From: Corbicula japonica
Taxonomy: Eukaryota > Mollusca > Bivalvia > Venerida > Cyrenidae
Length of the DNA: 64,000 bases
Direction: 5' to 3'
Assembly (NCBI GenBank): GCA_038501625.1
Contig: JAZAYU010000013.1
Span: forward strand, 2,294,001 to 2,358,000
The translations under genes were made by a program, and so were the position numbers. Of the stretch, positions 11,722 through 24,200 are shown piece by piece (the stretch's first letter is position 1; every line of letters starts with the position of its first letter). Under the pieces are notes generated by a model. That model made no database searches. It saw only the letters and a program-made list of their open reading frames with translations, and was not told the DNA's origin.

Positions 11722-13283
11722 CAGATTTAATTCAAAAATACAGCAGCAGTTTACAATTACTTCAGCAATAAAGTATTTCGGAACCAGTGTATTAAAGAAA
11801 ATGTGATTTTTAAATTATAAAGAAAATAAGGGCCAGTAGATTTGTATCCACCTTATTTGTAAAACCATCGGGAAATGAAAAAGATATGCTACCTGTATGA
11901 TATTCTACAGTGCTTCGCATGCCCGGTTATTAAACCAATCTACTATTGTGATCGCTTTTCCTACCTCTTTGTTTGCAAAGCTGTGTTCCAAAAAATGTAG
12001 CTGTTTAAAAAATTCCCATACAAGATACAAGAAACTTTATTTAACGTCGGTTTTTGTATAATAAATACATTAGCTATAAGCTATTTTCCGGCATAACAGA
12101 CAAACAACAAAGCCTGTAAAAAGAAGGTTACAATAGTTACATTAGAAAATAAAACACAAACTTGATAAGACTGACATTCTAGCAGATAAAATACGTCACA
12201 AAAGGTTGCATATGAAATCACATAAAAATTATATACATTTACTCATAACACATGTACAGGTCTGACCAGTCCAGGCCCGGATCATTCTGGTAAACTCCTT
12301 GTTGTTATCGTTTGTTCTTACATGATTTTGTAGTTTGTTCCAGACCTGGGCTGCCTGAACCTGAACGATTTTTTACCATATATTGTTGTTTGGACTTTTG
12401 GGACTGAAATGGTATTACTCTTTCTAAGAGTATAAGTTGATTGTTTGAATTCAACAAGATCATGTAGATAAGGGGGAGATAAACGGTAAAGGCATTTATA
12501 TGTTTCTATTGCTATGGTTCTAAGTCTAGCAAGATGTAATGTAGGCATGTTAACTTTTTCTAGTAGATCTTCGTAGGTTGAATTAAAATCATTAAAAACA
12601 ATTCTAAGTGCACGGTGTTGAAGTTTCTCTAACTTTTCAGTATTCTTTTTTTCTTCAAAAAATGCCATATAATAGGACAAAAGCTAAAGTTTGACCTGAT
12701 AAAAGATTTATATTCCAAAAGTTTACATTCTGCAGATAAAAATTTACTAATTCTTAAAAGTACATTTAACTGACCAGCAGCTTTTTTGCATAACCGGGTT
12801 ATCTGTGCATCAAAATTCAATAAAAAGTCTAAATCTACACATAAGAGTTTCACAAGCAATATTTACATCCATTTACCCATAAAAACTAGAAAAAGATCGT
12901 AGACGCTTGGTTAGATTTTGCATTCCTGCAAATAGCGTTCTTGCTTATTTAAGTACCCGCCCGTTTGCTTACAATGCTATTAACTTTTTATGTTCTATAT
13001 GTTTGTGTGCTTAGGCATGACATTGACGATTTGATGTTGGGTTGTAGTTATTTCACCAAGACCACTTGTACTTGTTTGTTCAAAAGAGAACCTGGCAAAA
13101 CAATTTGCCACTGACCGTTCTAAGTCGGTAACCACAGGTTCTCTTTTTCGTTAGTTGTTAGTACTTTCTTATTTGAAACTAATCTTCTTATAAACATATG
13201 CTCTCTACTTTTTTTTGGCTGCGTTTAGAGGCTTTGTTTTCTGGGTGGGGCAATCCTGATATGCTTATTTCGCTTTTTTTAAC
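11722..13283 (+). repeat. Repeat B copy split by a LINE insertion
   Basis: The 5' part (about 11722-12012) and 3' part (about 12893-13283) match the B copy at 5464 end to end. Between them sits about 880 bp of LINE-derived sequence in the opposite orientation, so the LINE tail was probably inserted into the B element. Confidence 0.65.
12229..12860 (-). pseudogene. Non-LTR retrotransposon reverse transcriptase C-terminus, frameshifted
   Basis: On the minus strand, frames at 12859-12629 and 12680-12318 join by a frameshift. A second frameshift reaches a frame ending at 12229. Together they read as the RT C-terminal region of a CR1/jockey-like LINE. Visible motifs are LCKKAAGQLNVLLRISKFL, KLEKLQHRALRIVFND, CLYRLSPPYLHDLVE, FRFRQ, and a WTGQTCTC tail. 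The catalytic YADD box and endonuclease are absent, so this is a 5'-truncated dead copy. About 200 bp of 3' tail follows to near 12020, ending AATAAAGTTTCTTGTATCTTG. Confidence 0.85.
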
Positions 13284-13714
13284 ATCACATTAAGGTCATC
13301 TAGTACCTACCTATCGCTTGACAATACTATCAGCTTCTTATTTTTATAAATACTGAACAAATGTCAAAATATTCACTTTTCATGCTAATATTCCAAATAG
13401 ATATTTTTATGTAATAAAGAACGATTTGAATGGTGTTTTATTAGTTTATCTGTTGTTTAAAGTTTAAATGCTCATGAACATAATCTTATACAACATAACA
13501 TAGGCCGGTGTAACTTGGTAAAGTGACCCCCATAGAATAATGACCCCCGGTCATTATTTTATATAAAATAATGACCCTTTCTATAAAATACTGACTCCCC
13601 TTATAAAATAATGACCCCCCGATTTTATCTGTAAAATATTGACCCCCACCTAGCCTATTACTAACAAATGCTATATCGATTAAAGTCACTGTCGTGTTTC
13701 TATGGCTTTTATAT

Positions 13715-13769
13715 TTGTTGTTGTTGTTGTTGTTTCTACTGGAGCGCTGCATGCTGCTGCTGCTGCTGC
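13715..13769. repeat. (TTG)n and (TGC)n microsatellites
   Basis: (TTG)n at about 13715-13733 and (TGC)n at 13752-13769. They explain the poly-Asn frame on the minus strand, which is not a gene. Confidence 0.85.
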
Positions 13770-14344
13770 GTCTACATCTATTGAAATGAAATTTAAAATT
13801 GCTTTCATTTGAATTTCATTTGAATTATCATCATTGTATTACAATATACATAAGTCGCTTTAACGTAGCTGTATATGCTTCAACTTCAAAGACAACATTT
13901 TTCTACTTCATCTGACGTTAGATAGATCAGGGGGCTGTACAACTAGGGCGAGACATGTTCAATGCTAGATATAGCTGCACTGAACTGCTCTGGGGTAGGG
14001 AGGAGGGCAACAGTAGGTGGTAGGTTGTTCCAATTGTATACAGTCCTAGGGAAGAAAGAAAATTTATAATAATCTGAGATTGCTGTAAATTAACCTGTAA
14101 CTCAGATCTTTTGCATGCATTGCTTATCCTTTTTATGCTAAATGACTTCTAAAACCACTTTTCGAATGGTCGTGAAAAGGGAAACAGAATAATATTTTAA
14201 AGTTATTTCATCATTGCTAGTTCCACTAGTTACACTGTGTGGGACGTTTAATCACTATACAACTTTGATGATTACGAAAATGATTCAAACCACTAACAAA
14301 CATGCACTTACAGTGATTCTGCTTGTATAATTAATAAATATTTT

Positions 14345-14760
14345 TCAGTCGCAGAGTGGTTTATGTAGTTGACTCTTAATCCAGTTGCCCAGATTCGATT
14401 CCCAGGCGAGGACGCTATCGAAGTATGTTACATGATCAGGATTAGACGAGTTCTGGTAAGAAGCCTAGAGATACTAGATTGAAATCCAGCCACTCTCGCC
14501 GCCTGAAAACTAGCTAGTTCTGTGATTATAAATATGTTTTGATGATTAATATTCAAACAGGCCGTAAATTGCAAAAGGTAGTTGCGTATCATGTTGATGG
14601 AACGTTCCTATGCAGTCCAGCGCCTGTGTTTTAAATGATAAACTGAGCGCCGCACAGTATGTATGCCTGTCACCCATACACGACCCTGGTAGGCATCGAA
14701 CTCACAACGGTGAGGGGCAAGTGATTCTCGGTCGGAGACCTTAACCATTTTTTCTTTCCA
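14345..14760. repeat. tRNA-like (SINE-type) patches inside the 1.6-kb element
   Basis: At about 14346-14412 a plus-strand stretch resembles tRNA, with GCAGAGTGGTTTATG and a B-box-like GATTCGATTCCCAG. At about 14690-14755 a minus-strand stretch reads GAGTTCGATGCC with a tRNA-like upstream part. Both look like SINE heads rather than functional tRNA genes, because the acceptor stems do not pair by eye. Confidence 0.45.
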
Positions 14761-15832
14761 CACAAATAGGCATCGGTAGTGGTAATCCCTGAAGCTTGGA
14801 ACAATTCCGACTAATTGCGGTCAAAAAACCTGCACGTACGGACGCATGCAAGGACGGGTGCCATTACTCCTCCGATGCCTATCGATGGAGATAATTAAGT
14901 GTACCATAGAGGTTTGGGTCGGGGGGTCCTTATTCTATAGGGGGTCACATTTCTACGTGAGGTGTCATTTTTCTACATGTGAGGAGTCATAATATTATGA
15001 CCCCCCAGTCATAATATTATGACCGCGGAGTCAATATTTTATATAAAATAATGACCGGGGGGTCATTATTCTATGGGGGTCACTTTACAACGTTACACCG
15101 GCAGTAGTAAGTAGTAGAAGTAGAACTGTTTATTTGAAGCTGTTTATTGGGATGTTTTCAGTCCGTACCGAAGCATAAGTATATAGCCTCTGGGTATGGA
15201 TGAAGTGACACAAATTAACAGGATGCTTATTCTAACCAGACCACTTGAGTATACAGAATCCTACCAAAAAGAGTTGACAACATACGTTTATCGGTTGTAC
15301 ATTTACTGACTAACAGTTTTATTTTAAAATTAACTTGAATTGGGGATTAGAAATGTTTTAAAAGAAGTGGACACAGCAGCGCTTTTCTATTGTATTAAAA
15401 AAACAACTCTGGACACACACACACTTGTTTATTGCTGTAGATTAAACATGCGCCTTTCATTTATGAAATTTCGTGTTTGATAAGCTTCTAAAATTGTGGC
15501 TCTGAAAGTCCTCTATCTATCGAAGGTGCAGGATCGTAGAATAAAAAAACCCAAAACATTCGTGCTGACATGGCTGTCAGAGCATATATAACGTCGCGTA
15601 TGTTTGAAATTTTGGCGTTATTTCATCCATGTGCCTGATAGTATGTATATACTGCCAGTCTTTTGTTTGTTTGTTTTTTTAAGTTTAAAGTCACAATCCA
15701 AAGTTCGTGTTACGTTTTGCAATTAAGACCTGACTAGATGTTCCCTATCAGGACGGATAAATAGATAGATTTATTTCGGCATAGGAAACATACAATGGTT
15801 TACATAATTGTATACATGTGAACAATAATTAT

Positions 15833-15991
15833 AGGTTATTGTTTTACTGTACAATACGGGAATATATTTGGACGAGTACACAGCTTGAAAAGTCATATTG
15901 GACGAGCCGTTAGGCGAGTCCAATATGACTTTTCAAGCTGTGTACGAGTCCAAATATATCCCGTATTGTACAGTAAAACTTTTAATAACCT
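15833..15991. repeat. 159-bp near-perfect palindrome
   Basis: Arms of about 75 bp run from AGGTTATTGTTTTACTGTAC inward and are mirrored by GTACAGTAAAACTTTTAATAACC. They meet at a short spacer near 15907-15913. The arm contains TTGGACGAGT and TCATATTGGACGAG words. Confidence 0.9.
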
Positions 15992-18254
15992 TTTTTATTC
16001 TACATCTAATATATGAAGCATGATTTTTCAAGCGTTTAAAGACTATTCCATATATATTCCACATTGTACGGTCCAATATTTTATTAAGTTCTACATTTCT
16101 CTTACTTGACAAGTTGCGTCATATTGCCTGCATCAAATTTTTTTCATTCGGATCATTTTTACGGTCAACGGCTTTTATCGTTGTAAAACAATGGTAAAGT
16201 GCATTTGCACTTAATCGTCCAATATGAAAAAAATACGGACTTTTTTGGATCCAATACAGGAAAATATTGGACGGTCACGTGGTACAATTAAAGGACGCTA
16301 TAGGATGAATTTATTAGTTGTAGAATAATTGTTGTTTTTTTTCTTGCAGACTTCGTATATGATTATATATGTACGCCAAAACATTTTTAGTTTCAAATAC
16401 TTAAAATGTCAAAGAAATAGTATCTAGATTTCGGAATTATACACCCATAGCATTCACTGTCAATGCGAGTCAGCAGTCTGAGCCTTCTTCTGAAAACGCG
16501 TTTCGATAAAAATCAGAAAACCCGTTCCGCGACGGAGCAATGTGAAAAGAGTCTTTTGCAGGCTTCAGTGAAGATAATAGCTTGCTACATTTAAATTTAT
16601 ATGGATTATGACCAGGCTGACCTTTTCATAATAATGGTTTTTAGCTTTTAAGTAATGTTCATAAGTTTTAAAGTCTACCTTTTTTATCTTCCATGACCAG
16701 AAATCATTGTCCAACAAGTTATCTATTTTTGGTAGGTAACAATGAAGGTCATACAATTTAAATTGACACTGTAGTAATCTAAAGTGGTTAAGATGTACCA
16801 TGGTATAAATTGCAGAAGAATTTCTTGTATGGCGTCCAATTAGGATCAACATTTAAACGAATAATTCTAAGAACGTAAATCGATATTTTGTAATTTCCCA
16901 TTGTTCGATTTTTCTAGATTTTTGATACTTTGTTCAAAACTATGTATTCTAAATACCAAAAGCAATATTTCTGTTTAATTTTTTTGAAGGTCAAAGTAAA
17001 CAATGACTGGACTATATTTCTTTTTTGAAACATACCATCACATAACATCACTTAAATCGGTTAAGGGGCATAAAATAATAAGCGTTTATTTGGCGTGCCC
17101 AGTATGTCAAGTTGTGTTTGGCACATCGCCTGAGGTTTTTCCGTATGTATATTCATACACAACTTTATGGCTATGAGACCTCAGTTCACCTGGGATCACG
17201 ACTTGCTATATCATTTCTAACAAAAATTGTCTAATATAAGTTTTCTGGCAAAGGGCAATTGAAAAGTCACTAGTGACTGATTTTATTAATTTTAATTTTT
17301 ATCCATCTAGCAGAAAGATATCGACGGCTCTTCTTTATATTTTTAAAAATAAACATTGTATTTCATATCTCGTTTCATTTTGAATCTATTTATTCTATTT
17401 GTTGAAAAGAAACCACAATTTGTCAAGGAAAGAACTTTTAAAACCGTGAATCACTTTATCAAATAACATTTTGTTGAAATTTGGCCAGGAGATGAGGTGT
17501 CGTTTGAAGACATTGTTGACATACTCGCGCATGGACAAAGGGCGAACATAAAAGCTCATTTTACAGTTGAGAAATGATAAAAACATAAATTAATGATGCA
17601 TTTCCCTGAAGATAAAATTATAAGCCTGGTCATTATTCAGTTTGAGCCACCTATTATCTTTTACAAATTTTACTGAAGCCAGCGATTATCCATCTCACTT
17701 TGACATCTTCAGAAAAGGTAAGATTTAGAATCATTGTTACCGAACTGTGTTACCATGTTGTTTATCAATAGATGGACAGTAAAGGATCAAATAGTTATGT
17801 TTTCTTGACTAAACTACCTAAACAGAGATTGAAACTTGTTTAATTTTAAGCTATGGGTCGAATTTTCCACCTTCTCCGGTGGTTTACACCATTATGTAGG
17901 GACTGTCTGCAAGAACCTTTGCAGTTTTATATAGCTTACGTTGGCCTAGAACAATTTCCATCACTAACGTGATTTAAATCGACATAAGTAAAAGATAAAA
18001 GTAAAAATACTTACGCTTTTCTCACTGTCATCCACAACTCGAGCCGGTATAATCATCCGAGACTGGCGTTATAATCCGAGCCCTGTTTATTGGGATACAT
18101 ACCGTGCTCTTTTTATGATACTTTTTGCTCAAATGACGTTCCATACCGTTTATGCGCGCATGCAAGTTGTCATTGGAGGATAATTTTTTAGTTATTTGTT
18201 GAACATTCTCCATAACAGTTAGAACATAATTTGTTGACATATTTTCTGACAAAA
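15992..18254. other. Intergenic stretch upstream of the PAN-FReD gene
   Basis: No supported gene. Minus-strand frames at 16565-16852 and 17395-17586 have a faint look of degraded retroelement sequence, but I see no diagnostic motif. No clear TATA box precedes the ATG at 18255. Confidence 0.45.
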
Positions 18255-21200
18255 ATGACATTAATTTTTGCCATTTTCCTAACTATTTACTTAGGAAACG
18301 TTGCGGGTGATTTTGATGAGAGTTATGTTGATATTACACCTGGGAAAATATTGTCCACGCAAATCAGCAATGTAACATCTAACAATATGATTGACTGTGC
18401 TGGAAAATGTTTAAACCTCGGGCCAACGGGCACTTGTAATTTAGCAGGATTCAACAAGAGCTCGAGCATCTGTCAGCTTGGATCACAGAATGATAGTCAG
18501 GTGCAAGACGTTCCTGATCAAAACAGCGTCGTCATGGCATTTCACGAAGGTAAGTTTTTTTCTACTTTTACATGGAATTTTTTTGTGCGAAACTACATGT
18601 TAAAAGAAAATTTAAAAAAGCAGGTTCACGAATGCTAATATTGGTCTTAAACATTAACTTTTTAAAAAGTTTTGTTACATCAAAATTTAATGCAATAAAA
18701 TGCATAATTTTTTAACTTTTGATATTTCGTAGTTTTTTATTGACCTCTGTTAACACATTTGGAAATGGGCATTCAAAATAACCTCACATGTGGAAAATAT
18801 GCACAATTCTTAATTTTGTTCATTTCAGAGCAGACATATGTGGTTCGGACCATTAATTTATTATGTTTAATATTAAAAAATTGGTTCAAAATTAATTTAA
18901 TCGGGTATTGTGCACCGTATGAAAATCACCAATAAATACAGGAAATGAACTTGAAAAAAACGCATATTTGCAATATTTTCAAATTTCAAAACACGTTGGT
19001 CAGACATAAGATTTTATTCAAATAAAAATTGTAAACATCGCCAATTTAGTTTGGTCAACCAATAGGTATAACGTTCTTCACTTCTCATCTCTCAAAGAAA
19101 ACAAACATGAAAGATTAGCAAATAACAAACTTTAAGCTCAAATCTGGACTGCAGTCCCTTTAAAGCCAATAACATCTCAATCTAGGGGTCATGAGATCGA
19201 CTCTTAACTCGTCCTTTGTATTTATTTACTTTTTTCGAATAAGACTTGTTTCCGTGTGTTGGTGTTTTACACCTGATATCCGATAGAACAAGGTATGCTT
19301 CTTGAACTGAGACATCTTCCATATCATGCACTCTCTACTAACTCACACACTTCTGGATGCTAAGCACAGCTGGCGACGATAAACAAATGCAAATATAGTT
19401 AATGAAACATTAGGTTAATCATTTCAAAATGATAGATGTCTAACGTAAATGTACACGGCGCCACGATTTTGAGTGCGTACCCATGATACGGTATGAAGAA
19501 TTCGGTCAGTTTTCATCCTTTTGTGATATAATTAAAAAATAAAGCAGCATATGTTTAGGTGCAATATTCATTGCATACATATTTTCGATGCTCACAGCAA
19601 TATCAGATAATATATTTTGATTGAAAACAGACAGTTTTGACTTCAAATGTATTCTAAATGGTCATTTTTCCCACACCCGCTCAAGCTGTTTTCACTAAAA
19701 CAAAGAACTCCTACAAGTCCTGGATAAAAACTAGGTAAAAATCTAACTTTCAATGATCATTATATTCCATAGTCATACTTTTGTGAATACACTTATACTT
19801 AAGGACTTTGAAAACGCACCCTTGGGATAAGTGTATTTTAACTTGGAAAAGGCCTTTGAAATAAAATGTTTCACATACCTTTGTAAAGTACAATTCATTG
19901 CCGTCAGTTTGATAGTAAAATATTTAAGATTGGTCTATTTATACAAAAGATATTGCGAGTTAAAGACAGTAACCCTAAAATCAAAAGTAACACTTCACGC
20001 CTATAGAGCTTGCATTACAATTAAAGGCATATCATTGAAAAAGAACGCTTGTATTGGCTAAAGTGTTACTTTTGATTTCAGGGTTACTGTCTTGAACACG
20101 CGATATTTTTATTATCAATGAACCAATTTTAAATATTTTGGTATCAAAATGACGGCAATGAGTTGTACTTTACACAGCTATATAATATGTTTGATATAAA
20201 AGGCGTCTTCTATGTTTATATACACTTATCCCAAGGGTGCGTTTTCAAAGTCCTTAAGTATACTTCAAAGGTGGGTCTTTTTGACATTTTCCTTCATGGA
20301 TTAACTTTTTCTCAGTTAGTTTTGTCTAAAATGAAATGGTGATAACGCCCAGGATGATAAAAACAACGGCAGTATGCGGAAAAATGTACTCTCGAAACCG
20401 TGACTGTGTTTCATGCAATAAAGGTAATACTGTTGTTGTTGTTGTTGTTGTAATGTTGTTGTTGTTTATTTATACATTTTACCACAAGTATGAATATTCT
20501 TTCCGTTTCGGAAAACAGTATGATAAAGTTCATAGCATATTCTACTTTCAGCCGCCAATGGCTATGATTGTTGTGATGTTTATGCGAAGTTTCCAGGTGC
20601 TCCCAGTGGTGTTTACAAAGTAAAAACATTGGAAAACACAATTATTTCAGTGTATTGCGACATGAGTACAACCTGCGGAGGATGGACGGTATATATTCTT
20701 GTTTTGTGGGAATTATGTTTTCCTGCTTGGCATTTTTTTTTAAACATTAGGTACCATTTGTTCAGTTCAATCATAATATGTTTAAGAAATCCAGTCAGCA
20801 TGATCATTAAAACAAAACGAAATACAACTGTTTGTTATTTGCAGGAAAAAAGGTTTCATGGTCGGAAGTGTTTTATCTAAACATTACGTTCCATTTGTTA
20901 TGTTTAGGAGTTCCAGCCAGAATGGTCAGAAAAATATAAAAATACCGTTTTTACAAGAAAGCTGAACCTTATGTACAATTTATATATTTAAAAAGTATAT
21001 ATATAATGAACACTCATCTACAACATCAATAGCATCATACTACGTCACGAGCACCTGTTAAAAAGATCCGTCAAGGAAACTTTTATGTCACCAAACCCAC
21101 AGCTTAGGTAACGTTTCATTTTTCAGTTTGAAATCTTCGTAGCTGAAAAATGTAATGTAGCGCAACAAATATTAAAAAGTCTCAGTAATATTATTCCGAG

Positions 21201-24200
21201 AAGCGTTTTCTGTAAAATGAGCCAGTGTTTTAGTTTATCACGTTTTATTTTTTTTTCGAAAGATTTATCCAGTGTTCCGGCAAAAATAAACATAGATCGA
21301 TGTAGGGGTTATGCTGCCCTTTATTTTTGTAGCCGATTGGAGCCGATTGTTAAATACACCATTAAAGACATTTTCAACATTCGATTTATGGAAAAATTGT
21401 GATAGTTTGGCCAATTTTGAGTAAATAAGTGAAAAAGATCCAACTGGTGAAAAAAGATTCATCTGGGAAACGATTCCATAAAGCGCTTCGTGTACCTGGA
21501 AATTATTAGTTTTTTTGTAGTGACACTTATAAACTAAGTGAATTATATTATCTTGAAAATATGTATCAATATACATATATTCTCAATATATGTTGCTCAC
21601 AAACAATGATCGGTCAGCTCTTGTTTGAAGGGTGTCAGACATGTAAATATCCCGACAATTAACAAGTCCACTAGATAGTCTACAGACAAAACTTTAAATA
21701 ATAAACGTTCCTTTCTGAAGAAAGAAAATCATACAGTTAAATAACTTATTTGTATATTGCCTTGGAAAGATTGTATATTGACAAGTGTATATTGACTTGG
21801 AAAGATTTCAAACTGAAAAAAAATGAAAATTTACTTTTGAAGCGATGGGTTTGTTGACAAAAATGTTTCCTGGATGGATCTTTTTTAACAGATGCTCATG
21901 ACGTAGTATAATGCTATTGAATATCTTTAGGCGATTCGTCAAATACTGTCAGACTTTGGTCAGTCTCCAAGTGCATCAGGTTTATCAGCGCCACATTTTA
22001 AACCTAATAAAATTGTGTAAACATGCTCATTAACATACATGTAAATAAATCTTTTATATTTACCACTTTTATGAAAAATTATGTTTGATTAAAATAATGG
22101 TGCATTCTTTATTTTTCGACATTCAATTAAAGTCATAATATAGTCGGGACATGGTAGTACATATTTAAATTTAAATTCATTATTAAGGTCTGGCAATATT
22201 ACCTATTTTATTGAAAATCTATGAAATATTAAAAAAAAAACAAGTATAAAAAAGATATGAATAGTTTTTAAGGGACTATATTGATATTTAGCAAGTAATT
22301 CAAAACAGGTTTGATATTTTCCAAGTAATTCAAAACAGATTTGATATTTTGCAAGTAATTCGAAACAGGTTTGATATTTTACAGCTAATTCAAAACAGGT
22401 TTGATATTTTCCAAGTAATTCAAAACAGATTTGATATTTTACAGCTAATTCAAAACAGGTTTGATATTTTGCAAGTTATTCAAGACCGATTTGATATTTT
22501 ACAGGTAATTCAAAACAGGTTTGATATTTTGCAGGTAATTCAAAACAGGTTCGATGGTTCAGTCAACTTCACCGAAACTTTTTTTAATTACGAATTTGGG
22601 TTCGGGAACCCGTTGGCGGAACACTGGTTAGGTAAATAAATGCAATTCGAGGATATTTTACAATGTGATAATAGTGTCAATATGTAGATTAACTTCACCT
22701 ATTAATAAGCTAAACAAATATTGTATAGAAATTATCGAATGCTGTCGGAAACATTCAATGTTTTCAATAAATAATAAAAATAAGGATCGAAAATAAGACA
22801 GAGCATGACTTTAAATAAAGAAAACACATTTTCTTTGAAGAATTTGATGTGCGTTCTAATCCGAGATCTATGTAATTAAAATTTCATCGATTAATTTACG
22901 TCGCGTTTGTTCTTCAAATGTGGCAAGTATGTCATATTCTTTAAAAGAAGAAAGTAAAATTGGTAATTATTGTATATTTTTCAATGTGGATAATAGTTTA
23001 TATTAGTATGAATTGAATCGACTTTTGAAGAAGACCTTAAAAGCTATATGGATTTATAGGAAGAAAAAGCACAACAAAATATCTAGATTAAAACAACATT
23101 ATTGTATCAATTGCTAACACTAAATTGACAGCTACCATACAGTTGACAGATATAGCAGACAGGCGTACATGTACATAATACGAATGAAATATATCTTAAA
23201 CTGGGTGCCATACATTATGGTTTTACACAAATTGAGTCACTTTGATAAGTTATTATAAACTTTTCTTTAGTCGACGGGAATCATGATAATTGATTGTATC
23301 GAAACGATGAAAAATAAATAAGTAAACGTAAACAAACAAACTTCATTTCATGATTTTAATGTGTAGTTTGTCTAATTCTAAGGGTTAAAGTACATCCAGG
23401 AAATAGCCGGAAAGGGTCCAACTATACTGAGATTTGATCTAGAGGCAGCCGATGGTACTACGGCCTGGGAAGAACACACAGACTTCTTCCTTTCTGCAGG
23501 ACCGAACTACACACTCAGTCTGAATCCTACCGGAACTGGCACTGCAGGTTGTTTATTTGTACAAACATTACATTTGTACAAGTCATGGCCCAAGATCATA
23601 AAACTAAGTTTTGATATCAGTCTCAAATCTTAAGGATCTGATTGGCTGAAATGGCGGCTGGTCGCCATTTCAGCCAATCAGATGCTCGAGATTTGAGACT
23701 GATCTCCAGATTTAGTTTTATGATCTTGGGCACAAATCTTAAAAGAGTGTTATGCAAATTATTGAAATACAACTAGCAAAAACTTACTAAGATCGCCTCT
23801 TTATGTCATTGTCTATCTGAATTTACACGACGATTCTCTTTTCTTTTACACCCTGCAAAAAGATGACTTTTTTCTTATCTTTCAACCTTACCAAAGATGA
23901 AATATACTTTGAATATCCACAATATAAAAACACACAGCCTACCCAAACAGCCAAAACGTAGAGCGGAAAAAGGAGATTGTGTCTACAAAATAGTTTGCCT
24001 CTGGGATTTGAACTAGGCTCTAATGTGCACCAACCTCCCAGTTGACCCAACAGGTTCATATATAAACAAACAAGAACAAGTTGTCGTGGTGAATTATCTC
24101 CAACCTAACATGTTTACAATTAGCTATAAATCAAAATGATACATTACATAAGTATTTTACCAGAAAAAGAAGATATTTGATATCAACTACATACGATATG

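Larger units (their letters stand above)
13504..15102. mobile_element. 1.6-kb terminal-inverted-repeat element with GACCCCC subterminal repeats
   Basis: Left end GCCGGTGTAAC and right end GTTACACCGGC are exact inverted repeats. The match continues inward through TAAAGTGACCCCCATAGAAT and a palindromic CGGTCATTATTTTATATAAAATAATGACC-type block. Many direct and inverted copies of ATAATGACCCCC/GGGGGTCATTAT lie just inside both ends (13520-13650 and 14930-15080). The interior holds (TTG)n and (CTG)n microsatellites and two tRNA-like patches, but no transposase frame. Type not assigned. Confidence 0.7.
18550..20551 (+). other. Intron 1 of the PAN-FReD gene
   Basis: Bounded by GTAAGT and TTTCAG. It contains one copy of the 469-bp foldback element M and a (TGT)n tract. 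No other gene is seen. Confidence 0.85.

Noticed and set aside
14346..14412. Functional tRNA gene
   Set aside because: Box-like motifs are present but a full cloverleaf with paired acceptor stem is not apparent; it fits a SINE head.
16565..17586. Two minus-strand frames as exons of one gene
   Set aside because: No splice sites join them sensibly, there is no recognised domain, and the composition matches the AT-rich background. Possibly retroelement debris.
19831..20061. 76-codon frame also found at 60030-60260 as a conserved small protein
   Set aside because: Both copies lie in the almost identical foldback element M, so conservation reflects recent copying. The frame starts without an ATG and crosses the hairpin arm.
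22349..22639. 96-codon frame as a separate gene
   Set aside because: It is the 30-bp tandem array reading into exon 3 of the PAN-FReD gene, without its own start.
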